From contig CASFJH010000063.1 in assembly GCA_949294845.1 (NCBI GenBank), positions 1-40,910 of the forward strand: a stretch of DNA of 40,910 nt, given 5' to 3'. Positions 33,311 to 40,631 of this stretch are shown here, one piece after another; positions within the stretch are counted from its first letter, which is position 1, and the number at the start of each line of letters is the position of its first letter. The notes below the pieces were generated by a model. That model had not been told where the DNA came from. It saw only the letters and a program-made list of their open reading frames with translations, and did no database searches. The stretch is from an uncultured Bacillota bacterium (lineage in GTDB: Bacteria; Bacillota; Clostridia; Christensenellales; Pumilibacteraceae). Position numbers and translations under genes: made by a program.

Positions 33311-34012
33311 GTGAACGTTCAAAAAATTGAAAGATTGCTTAGAGCAATAGATAATTTTGATAATCTTTCTAACAAGCAGAAAAGTAATCTTGTCACAAAA
33401 AAATTTAGCAGTGTAAATTATAGGCTTTATAAATACTATAGCTTATCGAGTGAATTTACTTTGTCAAATATAGAAAATGAAATTTTATTTTTGAACACTC
33501 CCAAGGCTTTTAATGACCCTTTTGATTGTTATATAGGATATCCATATCAGAAACTGATGGAGAACTTTTGTTTGACCTTGATTTTGGAAGATGATTTTCA
33601 AATGAATGAATTTGAAATGGAGGCATTTACGAAACTAATTTTAGGCGAAAATCTATCGGATTTGGATAAACAATTTTTTAATGAGATAATTAGAAAGTTT
33701 GGAAAGGAATATAATAGCACGATTATTGACGAGTGGGTAAATCAAGGTATTGAAAGAAGGGCACTCCTAATATGTTATTTACTTGCTGAAGAAGGAAAAG
33801 AACTATTTTGTTGTATAGTTTCTTGTTGTGAAAAAATGTTAGAGTTACAACATAACGTAAGGCAAGCTATAAATGAAAATTTCATTGTAACGTGTTTTAA
33901 CGCTACTGCCTACGGGTATCGTGGCGCTCATGGGCATAGACGGCGAATCGCTGTTTTGCTATATACGGCATATTTTCAAATTTGTAACGCAACGGAGAAA
34001 GTTGCATTTTAA
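33311..34012 (+). CDS. DUF2971-like protein, C-terminus replaced
   Basis: The N-terminal ~195 residues look like a DUF2971 protein: YRLYKYYSLSSEFTLSNIENEI, then LFLNTPKAFNDPFDC, and later ENFIVTCF. Function is unknown. The C-terminal ~36 residues, from about 33900, are an out-of-frame reading of PrgI-coding DNA, so the natural C-terminus is lost. GTG 33311 is preferred over ATG 33305, because AGGAG (33299-33303) is only one base from the ATG and seven from the GTG. The gene is very AT-rich compared with both sides, suggesting a separate origin. Confidence 0.6.
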   Translation: MNVQKIERLLRAIDNFDNLSNKQKSNLVTKKFSSVNYRLYKYYSLSSEFTLSNIENEILFLNTPKAFNDPFDCYIGYPYQKLMENFCLTLILEDDFQMNEFEMEAFTKLILGENLSDLDKQFFNEIIRKFGKEYNSTIIDEWVNQGIERRALLICYLLAEEGKELFCCIVSCCEKMLELQHNVRQAINENFIVTCFNATAYGYRGAHGHRRRIAVLLYTAYFQICNATEKVAF

Positions 34013-34048
34013 GCGGATAGGAGGAGAGCGTGAAAATCAAAAAAGTAA
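33897..34048 (+). pseudogene. PrgI-family conjugation membrane protein, C-terminal fragment
   Basis: In the frame of the following ATPase, the DNA from about 33900 reads as the end of a PrgI-type protein: a hydrophobic LLPTGIVALMGIDGESL, then a helix and a basic YIRHIFKFVTQRRKLHF tail. PrgI proteins are small membrane proteins encoded directly before VirB4 in Gram-positive conjugation clusters. The N-terminal half is absent. One extra A in the run 34039-34044 would end this frame at a TAA, as expected for a separate gene. Confidence 0.55.
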
Positions 34049-36524
34049 GACGGTGCAGGATATCATTCCCATACGAAGAATCCGGCGCGGCATAATAGAG
34101 ACGACGGATAACAGATATATCAAAATTCTCGAAATAGAGCCGATCAATTTTATGTTACGGTCGGACGAAGAACAAGCGGGAATCATATCGACGTTTGCGA
34201 GCTGGCTGAAAATCTCACCGATACGGTTGCAGTTCAAAAGCATTACGCGCAAAGCCGATTCGGACAAGTATATTGCGCTTTTGCGTTCGGATATCGAACG
34301 GGAAGACAACGAGCGGTGCAAACAACTCGGCGAAGGGTATATTCGCCTTATAAAAGGCGTAGGGAACAGAGAAGCGCTCACAAGGCGTTTCTTTTTAATA
34401 TTCCAATACGAAGCGCAGAGTGCGCTCGGCGACGACGAAGACAAGATTTACGGAGTGTTGCAGACGGTGGAGCAAAACGCCCGCGCATACTTTTTGTTGT
34501 GCGGCAACGGTATTTTGCAACCGCGCGATGCGGACGAAGCAACGGCGGAAATTTTGTATACCGTATTCAATCGGCGCTCTTGCGTGGATGAGCCGTTTTC
34601 TTCGCGAGTGGATCGAATTGTTTTCGATACAACGGTCAACGAAGGTAAGACGTTCGGCGTGGATTCCACAGGCGAGATCCCCGTTGCGGACTTGGTGTCG
34701 CCGCGCGGGATAGATTTGTCGCATATCGGTTATATCGTCATGGACGGCAAGTATTTTTCGTTCCTTTATATAAAGGGCGACGGATATCCGAGCAAGGTGC
34801 GCGCCGGTTGGATGTCGATGCTCGTCAATGCGGGCGACGGAATCGACGTGGACGTGTTCCTGACACGGGAGAATCGCGGAAAAGTCATAGATAAAGTGGC
34901 GCGGCGGATTCGCTTGAACCGTACGAAACTGCGAGCAACGCAAGATACGAGCAGCGATTACGAAGAGCTGACGAATTCCGTTCATGCGGGCTACTACATA
35001 AAAAACGGAATCGCCAATAACAACGAAGACCTGTTTTATATGTCCGTCTTTATTACCGTATCCGCCTCGAAGTACGACGAATTGCTATGGCGCAAACACC
35101 AAATCGCGGACGTATTGAAATCGATGGATTTCTATGTGTCCGATTGCAAGTTCCGACAAGAGCAAGCGCTCAAATCGGTCATGCCGTTTTTGGCAATGGA
35201 CCGTAACTTGGAACGACTGTCCAAACGGAACGTGCTTACGAGCGGCGCGGCATCGGCGTATATGTTTACGAGTTTCGAGATGTCGGACGACTCCGGCGTA
35301 TTGCTCGGCGTCAATCGGCACAACAGTTCGCTTTGTATCGTGGATCTGTTCAATACCCAAAAGAACAAGAATGCCAATCTCAATCTTATAGGAACGAGCG
35401 GGGCGGGCAAGACGTTTACCTTGCAGCTATTGGCGCTGAGAATGCGTATGCGCGGTATTCAATGCTTTACTCTTGCGCCGATCAAAGGACACGAGTTTCG
35501 GCGCGCTTGCAATCGTATCGGCGGCAGCTTTATTTCGCTTGCGCCCGGTTCTCCGCACAGCATCAATATCATGGAGATTCGGCACACGATAACGCCGGAA
35601 ATGCAGCTTATAGACGAAGTGGACTATGCCGAAAACGAGTCGCTTTTGGCGCGAAAAATCCAACAGCTCATGATATTTTTCTCACTCTTGATGCCGGATA
35701 TGACGTATGAGGAAGAGCAGATTTTGGATGAAACGCTTATCCGTACCTATGCGGATTTCGGTATCACGCACGATAACAATTCGCTCTATGAAGACGGCGC
35801 GTTCAGTTCACCTAAGATGAAGAAAATGCCCATACTCGGCGATTTGCAAGAGCGGCTGAAAGAGAGCGCCGGCGCGTACAGAATCGGCGTGATACTCAGT
35901 CGTTTCGTAACTGGCTCGGCGCAGTCGTTCAATCGGCAGACGAACGTGGATTTGACCAACAAGTATATCGTACTCGATTTGTCCGAATTAAAAGGCAAGC
36001 TGTTGTCCGTGGGAATGATGATCGCGCTCGATTACGTCTGGGACAATATCAAGGCGGACAGAACCAAGAAAAAGGCGATTTTCATTGATGAGATTTGGCA
36101 GCTTGTGGGTGCGTCGTCCAATAAAATGGCGGCGGATTTTTGTCTTACGATTTTCAAAACCATTCGGGGATTCGGCGGCGCGGCGGTAGCGGCAACGCAG
36201 GATCTGTCGGATTTCTTCGGCTTGGACGACGGCAAATACGGACGGGCAATCATCAATAACAGTCAAAACAAAATCATTCTCAACCTCGAACCGGACGAAG
36301 CGAAATACGTCCGCGACGTTCTGAAACTGACGAAAACCGAGTTGCAAGCTGTGATGCGTTTCGAGCGCGGCGAGGCGCTCGTGTGCGCGGAAAACAACAA
36401 AGTTCCGGTTGTGATCAAAGCGTCCGAAACGGAAAAGGAGATGATAACCACCGACCGACAAGAGCTGGAAGAACTGCTGAAAGAAAAGCAAATGCGGCAA
36501 TCGAAACAAGAAGGGAGCGGCTGA
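33921..36524 (+). CDS. VirB4-type conjugation ATPase
   Basis: ATPase that powers a type IV secretion (conjugation) channel. Walker A GTSGAGKT occupies 491-498 and Walker B KKAIFIDEIWQL is near 715-725. The N-terminal domain with SKTVQDIIPIRRI is typical of Gram-positive ICE VirB4 proteins. The frame is open from GTG 33921, but its first ~38 codons are PrgI tail. The natural start is probably GTG 34030, which has an excellent GAGGAG site but is out of frame because the A run at 34039-34044 seems one base short. Gln is mostly CAA, unlike the host genes. A DUF5697-like gene follows after 28 bases. Confidence 0.88.
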   Translation: MALMGIDGESLFCYIRHIFKFVTQRRKLHFKRIGGERENQKSKTVQDIIPIRRIRRGIIETTDNRYIKILEIEPINFMLRSDEEQAGIISTFASWLKISPIRLQFKSITRKADSDKYIALLRSDIEREDNERCKQLGEGYIRLIKGVGNREALTRRFFLIFQYEAQSALGDDEDKIYGVLQTVEQNARAYFLLCGNGILQPRDADEATAEILYTVFNRRSCVDEPFSSRVDRIVFDTTVNEGKTFGVDSTGEIPVADLVSPRGIDLSHIGYIVMDGKYFSFLYIKGDGYPSKVRAGWMSMLVNAGDGIDVDVFLTRENRGKVIDKVARRIRLNRTKLRATQDTSSDYEELTNSVHAGYYIKNGIANNNEDLFYMSVFITVSASKYDELLWRKHQIADVLKSMDFYVSDCKFRQEQALKSVMPFLAMDRNLERLSKRNVLTSGAASAYMFTSFEMSDDSGVLLGVNRHNSSLCIVDLFNTQKNKNANLNLIGTSGAGKTFTLQLLALRMRMRGIQCFTLAPIKGHEFRRACNRIGGSFISLAPGSPHSINIMEIRHTITPEMQLIDEVDYAENESLLARKIQQLMIFFSLLMPDMTYEEEQILDETLIRTYADFGITHDNNSLYEDGAFSSPKMKKMPILGDLQERLKESAGAYRIGVILSRFVTGSAQSFNRQTNVDLTNKYIVLDLSELKGKLLSVGMMIALDYVWDNIKADRTKKKAIFIDEIWQLVGASSNKMAADFCLTIFKTIRGFGGAAVAATQDLSDFFGLDDGKYGRAIINNSQNKIILNLEPDEAKYVRDVLKLTKTELQAVMRFERGEALVCAENNKVPVVIKASETEKEMITTDRQELEELLKEKQMRQSKQEGSG

Positions 36525-36552
36525 ATTATGTGAGAGCAAAGGAGGTGAATAT

Positions 36553-37089
36553 ATGCTTTTACAAGACGAAATCAATATCGTAAAATGGCTGTCTCAGTAC
36601 GGCGCATTGCCGAAAACACAACTGATTCGAATGCTGCAAAAACCGAGAAATACAGCCGAAAAGATATTGAGAAACTTAAAACGGGAATCGCGGATAGCGG
36701 ACGTGAGCGGCGGCTATTATATCGGTCTTGACGCTTTGTGCAGACCCAATCAGCGTACGATTATCGCCGTGTGGGTGCTGTTGCAATTCATTGAATCGGT
36801 CGATCCCATGGTGCATTATCCCGCCGTGTATCCGTCGCAACTGTTCTTTCTCAAAGAGAATACGGGATACGAGATCGTGGTGCTACACGAAGGAGAAGAA
36901 CATCTTTTGCGGCTTTTACAGCCGTCGGAAGATTTGAAATATATCATTGTTTTGCCCGTCATATCTATGGCGGAACGGCTAAAATTGCCCAAGGCGCCGT
37001 GCCTGTTTGCAACGGTAGACTATTGCGGGAATGACGAGCCGAAAGTAAATTTTTATTCGGAGGAGATAATCGAAAATGCAAAAAAGTAA
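36553..37089 (+). CDS. DUF5697-like conjugative-element protein
   Basis: 178-aa soluble protein. Residues ~5-50 look like a winged helix (IVKWLSQYGALPKTQLIRML, KILRNLKRE), followed by a domain with YPSQLFFLKENTGYEIVVL, EDLKYIIVLP and CLFATVDY. The pattern matches, from memory, the DUF5697 family of Clostridial integrative elements. Its function is not known; a regulatory or DNA-binding role is inferred from the winged helix. The ribosome site is AAAGGAGGTG. It overlaps the next gene by 14 bases. Confidence 0.65.
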   Translation: MLLQDEINIVKWLSQYGALPKTQLIRMLQKPRNTAEKILRNLKRESRIADVSGGYYIGLDALCRPNQRTIIAVWVLLQFIESVDPMVHYPAVYPSQLFFLKENTGYEIVVLHEGEEHLLRLLQPSEDLKYIIVLPVISMAERLKLPKAPCLFATVDYCGNDEPKVNFYSEEIIENAKK

Positions 37090-37735
37090 TCAGTTTTTTA
37101 AGGTGCTCAATAAGTTCGACGCACAGTGGCAACGCGCGAAATCGCAACTTGAAGACGTCCGACTTTTCTATGAAATGGGGCAGATGGAGTACGCTTGCGA
37201 CATGTCGCTCGATATGGAAGAAACCGTTGAAAAAGCGGTGTTGCTGTCGCGGGCGTTGCCGGCATATACCGGATTCCCGAAAGCCGCAAGCGCGGTGGAA
37301 ACGGTCATAAAAGACAGCGTTCCGGTGCAAATCGGCTTTACGCAAGAAGGATGGTTTTCGGTGCGGATACCGATGCTGCTCCCCAAAAAAGAAGCCGGAA
37401 CGAGCGACTATATCCGGGGCTTTTTGTATCCCGCCATGCGGGATTTCTTTGCGAACAAGCCGCCCGTAAGGTATTCGGATTGCGTGGTGGTCTTTCGCCA
37501 CGTCTACGACCGTCAGCGTCCCGAACGGCAGTACAGAGACCACGACAACTTCGAAATAAACTTCGTAACCGATACGATCGCGCTCGTTTTGCGCGAGGAA
37601 AATCACATCTGTTTTTTAAGGCGGAACAAACTCTCTATAGAGACGTTTTTGGGCGCGTTTTCGCGGCAAAAATTGCGCCAACAAGAGCAGTCATGCAGGC
37701 GCAAAAATCCCGCCCGCCGAGGAGAGACGCAATGA
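37076..37735 (+). CDS. DUF6100-like conjugative-element protein
   Basis: 219-aa protein with N-terminal helices and a central conserved block (LPAYTGFPKA, GFTQEGWFSVRIPMLLPKKE, FLYPAMRDFF, VVVFRHVYDRQRPERQYRDHDN) that matches, from memory, the DUF6100 family found beside DUF5697 in Clostridial elements. The function is unknown. The C-terminal ~20 residues are very basic. The ribosome site GGAGGAG lies in the end of the upstream gene. The stop overlaps the next start (ATGA). Confidence 0.65.
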   Translation: MQKSNQFFKVLNKFDAQWQRAKSQLEDVRLFYEMGQMEYACDMSLDMEETVEKAVLLSRALPAYTGFPKAASAVETVIKDSVPVQIGFTQEGWFSVRIPMLLPKKEAGTSDYIRGFLYPAMRDFFANKPPVRYSDCVVVFRHVYDRQRPERQYRDHDNFEINFVTDTIALVLREENHICFLRRNKLSIETFLGAFSRQKLRQQEQSCRRKNPARRGETQ

Positions 37736-38865
37736 TCGGTTTTCGCACGGGCAGTCAACTGTATAGGTTCGTTACGCTGCTATCGACAACGGGCGAATAT
37801 CCGCTGCATTCCTTGCGCCTACTCGGGAACGAACGCATGTATAGAGAAATGACGACGCGCCTATGCAGTCCGCAAACAGTGCGCAACTCCGAAACGGGCG
37901 AAACACTGTCGGCGGCGAAAATCGTGAATATATCCGGTAAGGGAAAGAGCAAAACCGTGCGACTGTATAAGGGTGCGCTCCCCATACTGAAATGGATAGA
38001 CGCCGAAGAGTATTATATGCGTACATTTCGGTCTCACAGGTTTTCGGGCGATATGGCGCACGCGCAACGCAATCACCGCGTGGCGGAAGCAATCGCCATG
38101 TTTATGCGGACAGGGTATGAGTTCAGAGAATACAAACTTCCCGTATTGCAAAGTGCGGAAATTCGGCAAGTACCATTCGCTCGCCCGAGCTTTTACACGG
38201 GACGGTATATCAAGCAGATCGGGAACACGGAAGTCAACAAAACGATGTTCACACGAATGGTGGGCGCAGTCTTTGCAGGCAACGCGTGCTATGCCGTCTA
38301 CAACACGCGCAATGCGGTTATGAAGTGGAACGGCAAGGGCGAATGCAAGGCGAAATACGACCTTGCGGCAATCGCAAGATTAAATGCGGGAATCCCCAAT
38401 GTGGACTCGGCGATCCTATTCGGAGAATCTGATGCGGTAGCACTTGCCACGCTCGAAGAGACCGAACGGAATCATAGGTTAGAACTTCGGTTCGACGGGG
38501 TATACGAGCACATACATTTTGTGCCGCTGAGCGAAATCGGTATGAGACAGCTTGCTTTGTTAACTGTAACGGATTGGCGGGAACAAATCTTGAACTTGCT
38601 GTTTGAATCCGAGCAACGCTCGTATGATAGAGGCGCATTCGAGTATGACGCTTGCGTGGACGGGGTATATGTGCTGTCGTTCTTGGACGGAGATATCGCT
38701 CGGCTGAACCGTTTTCGTCGCGCGTTGGAAAACCGTTCCGAGAAAACCGAAGTGCTGTGCTTTGAGGACCAAGTTGATTTTCTCAAAAAATACTTGCAAG
38801 AGTTTACGGAGATTCGAGTAATAGGACGAGATGTTATAGAATCGGAGTTGCATTTGAAAAAATAA
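37732..38865 (+). CDS. 377-aa element protein of unknown function
   Basis: The N-terminal ~90 residues (FRTGSQLYRFVTLLSTTGEYPLHSLRLL and a following basic helix) resemble a winged helix of the plasmid replication-relaxation type. The remainder (HRVAEAIAMFMRTGYEF, NAVMKWNGKGECKA and a C-terminal segment of mixed helices and strands) was not matched to any family. It is the third gene of a tightly overlapping set with the DUF5697- and DUF6100-like genes, so it probably works with them. The start is ATG 37732 behind GAGGAGAG. The longer open frame back to 37351 overlaps the upstream gene and is not credible. Confidence 0.65.
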   Translation: MIGFRTGSQLYRFVTLLSTTGEYPLHSLRLLGNERMYREMTTRLCSPQTVRNSETGETLSAAKIVNISGKGKSKTVRLYKGALPILKWIDAEEYYMRTFRSHRFSGDMAHAQRNHRVAEAIAMFMRTGYEFREYKLPVLQSAEIRQVPFARPSFYTGRYIKQIGNTEVNKTMFTRMVGAVFAGNACYAVYNTRNAVMKWNGKGECKAKYDLAAIARLNAGIPNVDSAILFGESDAVALATLEETERNHRLELRFDGVYEHIHFVPLSEIGMRQLALLTVTDWREQILNLLFESEQRSYDRGAFEYDACVDGVYVLSFLDGDIARLNRFRRALENRSEKTEVLCFEDQVDFLKKYLQEFTEIRVIGRDVIESELHLKK

Positions 38866-38933
38866 CGCCGTACTCAAGGCAACGGCGGTCGAAAAAGGAT
38901 AAAATAAAAATCCCGATACTGCATAAAATACTA

Positions 38934-38971
38934 TTGACAGGTAGTCAAATTAATGGTATAATATGACTACC
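38934..38971 (+). promoter_or_regulatory. Consensus promoter and operator of the toxin-antitoxin pair
   Basis: A perfect TTGACA (38934-38939), a 17-base spacer and a perfect TATAAT (38957-38962). A perfect 8-base inverted repeat, GGTAGTCA (38940-38947) and TGACTACC (38964-38971), lies directly after the -35 and after the -10. This is where an antitoxin repressor would bind. Confidence 0.8.
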
Positions 38972-38991
38972 GATGAAATGGAGGTGTTACT

Positions 38992-39288
38992 ATGAGCGGA
39001 GAGATTTCAATAAGGCCGTCTAAAGATATTCGAACAAACTATGCACAGATTTCCGCACTTGCGCATCAGCATCCCGTGGCTATAACGGTAAACGGAAGAG
39101 AGGATACCGTACTTTTAAGTCATGCGGATTTTATGGAACAGCAACGGATGATTGCCGAAATGCAGGATCAGTTGGCGGTTTACGCACAACTGGCGCAGTC
39201 GCAAGACGATATAAAACTCGGAAGGGTTCAACCACTTCATGATGCAATCGACGATATTTATAAGGATATCGATAGTATAGACTTATGA
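38992..39288 (+). CDS. Phd/YefM-family antitoxin
   Basis: 98-aa antitoxin. The N-terminal ~55 residues are the Phd/YefM DNA-binding fold (SIRPSKDIRTNYAQIS, then PVAITVNGREDTVLLSHADF). The C-terminal part is a charged helix that would wrap the toxin. A GGAGGTG site precedes the ATG. It overlaps the toxin start by four bases (ATGA). It is probably autoregulated through the palindrome at its promoter. Confidence 0.88.
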   Translation: MSGEISIRPSKDIRTNYAQISALAHQHPVAITVNGREDTVLLSHADFMEQQRMIAEMQDQLAVYAQLAQSQDDIKLGRVQPLHDAIDDIYKDIDSIDL

Positions 39289-39611
39289 AATATACAATAG
39301 TTATAACCGATACCGCAAAAGGGCACTTGCGCGAAATTGCTTTGCATATCGCCGAAGAATCTAAGGATAGGGATGTTGCCAAGAAGTTTGTTGCCGAACT
39401 GACCGCCGCATGTTTTGCGTTCGATGAGTTTCCGAGCGGCGGAGCAAATCCCGATGATCGTTTGTTGCGTAGCAGTGGGTATAAGTTTATCGTGCATAAA
39501 GATTATCTTATTTTTTATACGGTGGAAGAATCCGACAAAACAATATATATTCAAGCGATTTTCAATGGGAAAAGAGATTATACGCGATTCCTAAGAAAAC
39601 TAATCAAATAG
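39285..39611 (+). CDS. RelE/ParE-family toxin
   Basis: 108-aa toxin. It shows the ParE/RelE layout: an N-terminal strand, helices (AKGHLREIALHIAEESKD, AKKFVAELTAACFAFDEFP) and a C-terminal sheet with GYKFIVHKDYLIFYTVEES then IYIQAIFNGKRDY. Family members either cut mRNA at the ribosome or poison gyrase, and sequence alone does not decide which. Such pairs stabilise mobile elements. Confidence 0.88.
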   Translation: MKYTIVITDTAKGHLREIALHIAEESKDRDVAKKFVAELTAACFAFDEFPSGGANPDDRLLRSSGYKFIVHKDYLIFYTVEESDKTIYIQAIFNGKRDYTRFLRKLIK

Positions 39612-39639
39612 AAATAAATTAGCATTCAATATGCGGGCA

Positions 39640-39670
39640 AAGCAAGTATCAAATAGATGCTTGCTTTTTT
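39640..39670 (+). terminator. Intrinsic terminator of the toxin-antitoxin operon
   Basis: An 11-pair stem, 39640-39650 with 39656-39666 (one G-U), and a 5-base loop, followed by a T run to 39670. Confidence 0.88.
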
Positions 39671-39701
39671 CGTATGCGGAAATCGAAAAGGAGGGATATG
39701 T

Positions 39702-40631
39702 TTGAAGAATATTAAAAAGCGCACGGTAGTCATTATCTTAGCCGTTATACTTGGATTATTTGCACTCTTATATCTGTGCGGAATGCTGAGTCAGTTATAC
39801 GGGAACTATGCCGCATGGAAAAGCGAAGGTGGAATCACGGGCGGCTCGGATTTACGTCCCGTAAATTGGAATCCGCTCGTATGTATCGGAAAGGCGTTTT
39901 CTCCCAACGGACTAAAAAGTCTCTTGGCGATAGCGCTAATCGGCGGACTGATTTTTGCGATTTACAAACTGCATGACCGATTCGATAATCACGACCGTGA
40001 TCCGCGCGGATTTGCCAAGAGTAAGTCGGGCGCTTACGGCACGGCAAGCTGGATGACAAAAAAAGAAATAAAAGAACATCTTGAAGTGGCAACGCCCGAA
40101 GAGGCGCAAGGCGTCATACTCGGTGAGCTTGACGGTAAAGCCGTGTGTATGCCAAAGGACACCAAACTGAATCGGCACATTGCGGTATTCGGCGCATCGG
40201 GCACAATGAAATCCCGAGCAGTAATTCGAAACGCGCTGTTTCAAGCGCTGAAACAAAATGAGTCTGTGGTCATAACCGACCCCAAAGGCGAGTTGTATGC
40301 GGATACCGCCGAGTTGTATAAGCAAAACGGATACGAGGTAAAAGTGTTTAACCTTGTAAGTCCCGAGCATAGCGACTCGTGGAATTGTATGGCGGATCTG
40401 TGCGGCGATACTTTGATGGCGCAAGTGCTCACTAACGTCATTATCGGTAATACCGGTTCGGACAAGGGAGACCGGTTTTGGGATACGCAAAAATATGCTG
40501 ACTACAAAAGCGTATATGCTTTATGCATTGGAAGCGCTCGGCATTTACGCCTATGCGCCGCACGCTTTTCTGCCCGTATTTTTATGCGACGAGAACCCGA
40601 GCGAACGGATGTTGGCGTTGCAATTCGGTAA
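39702..40631 (+). CDS. VirD4/TraG-type coupling protein, truncated
   Basis: Coupling ATPase that delivers relaxase-DNA to the conjugation channel. Two N-terminal membrane helices (about 9-29 and 68-90) precede the motif GFAKSKSGAYGTASW and the nucleotide site GASGTMKS (164-171), whose usual second glycine is Met169. ITDPKGELYAD, a NLVSPEHSDSWNCMADL block and NVIIGNTGSDKGDRFWD follow. After FWD (base 40484) the homology stops. The remaining 49 codons are out-of-frame reading of a neighbouring gene. A complete protein would be ~600-800 aa. The start is TTG 39702 behind GGAGGG. An ATG at 39657 has no site. Confidence 0.82.
   Translation: MKNIKKRTVVIILAVILGLFALLYLCGMLSQLYGNYAAWKSEGGITGGSDLRPVNWNPLVCIGKAFSPNGLKSLLAIALIGGLIFAIYKLHDRFDNHDRDPRGFAKSKSGAYGTASWMTKKEIKEHLEVATPEEAQGVILGELDGKAVCMPKDTKLNRHIAVFGASGTMKSRAVIRNALFQALKQNESVVITDPKGELYADTAELYKQNGYEVKVFNLVSPEHSDSWNCMADLCGDTLMAQVLTNVIIGNTGSDKGDRFWDTQKYADYKSVYALCIGSARHLRLCAARFSARIFMRREPERTDVGVAIR

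Noticed and set aside
34036..34048. Classical -1 ribosomal slippery heptamer at the prgI/virB4 boundary
   Set aside because: The A6-G string is present but its phase in the PrgI frame does not match X-XXY-YYZ. An indel or transcriptional slippage explains the data better.
37351..37731. N-terminal extension of the 377-aa protein
   Set aside because: It overlaps the DUF6100-like gene in another frame and is arginine-rich without family sense. ATG 37732 has a good ribosome site and couples to the upstream stop.
38869..38890. Hairpin CGCCGT/ACGGCG after the 377-aa gene as a terminator
   Set aside because: The stem is only six pairs and no T run follows it.
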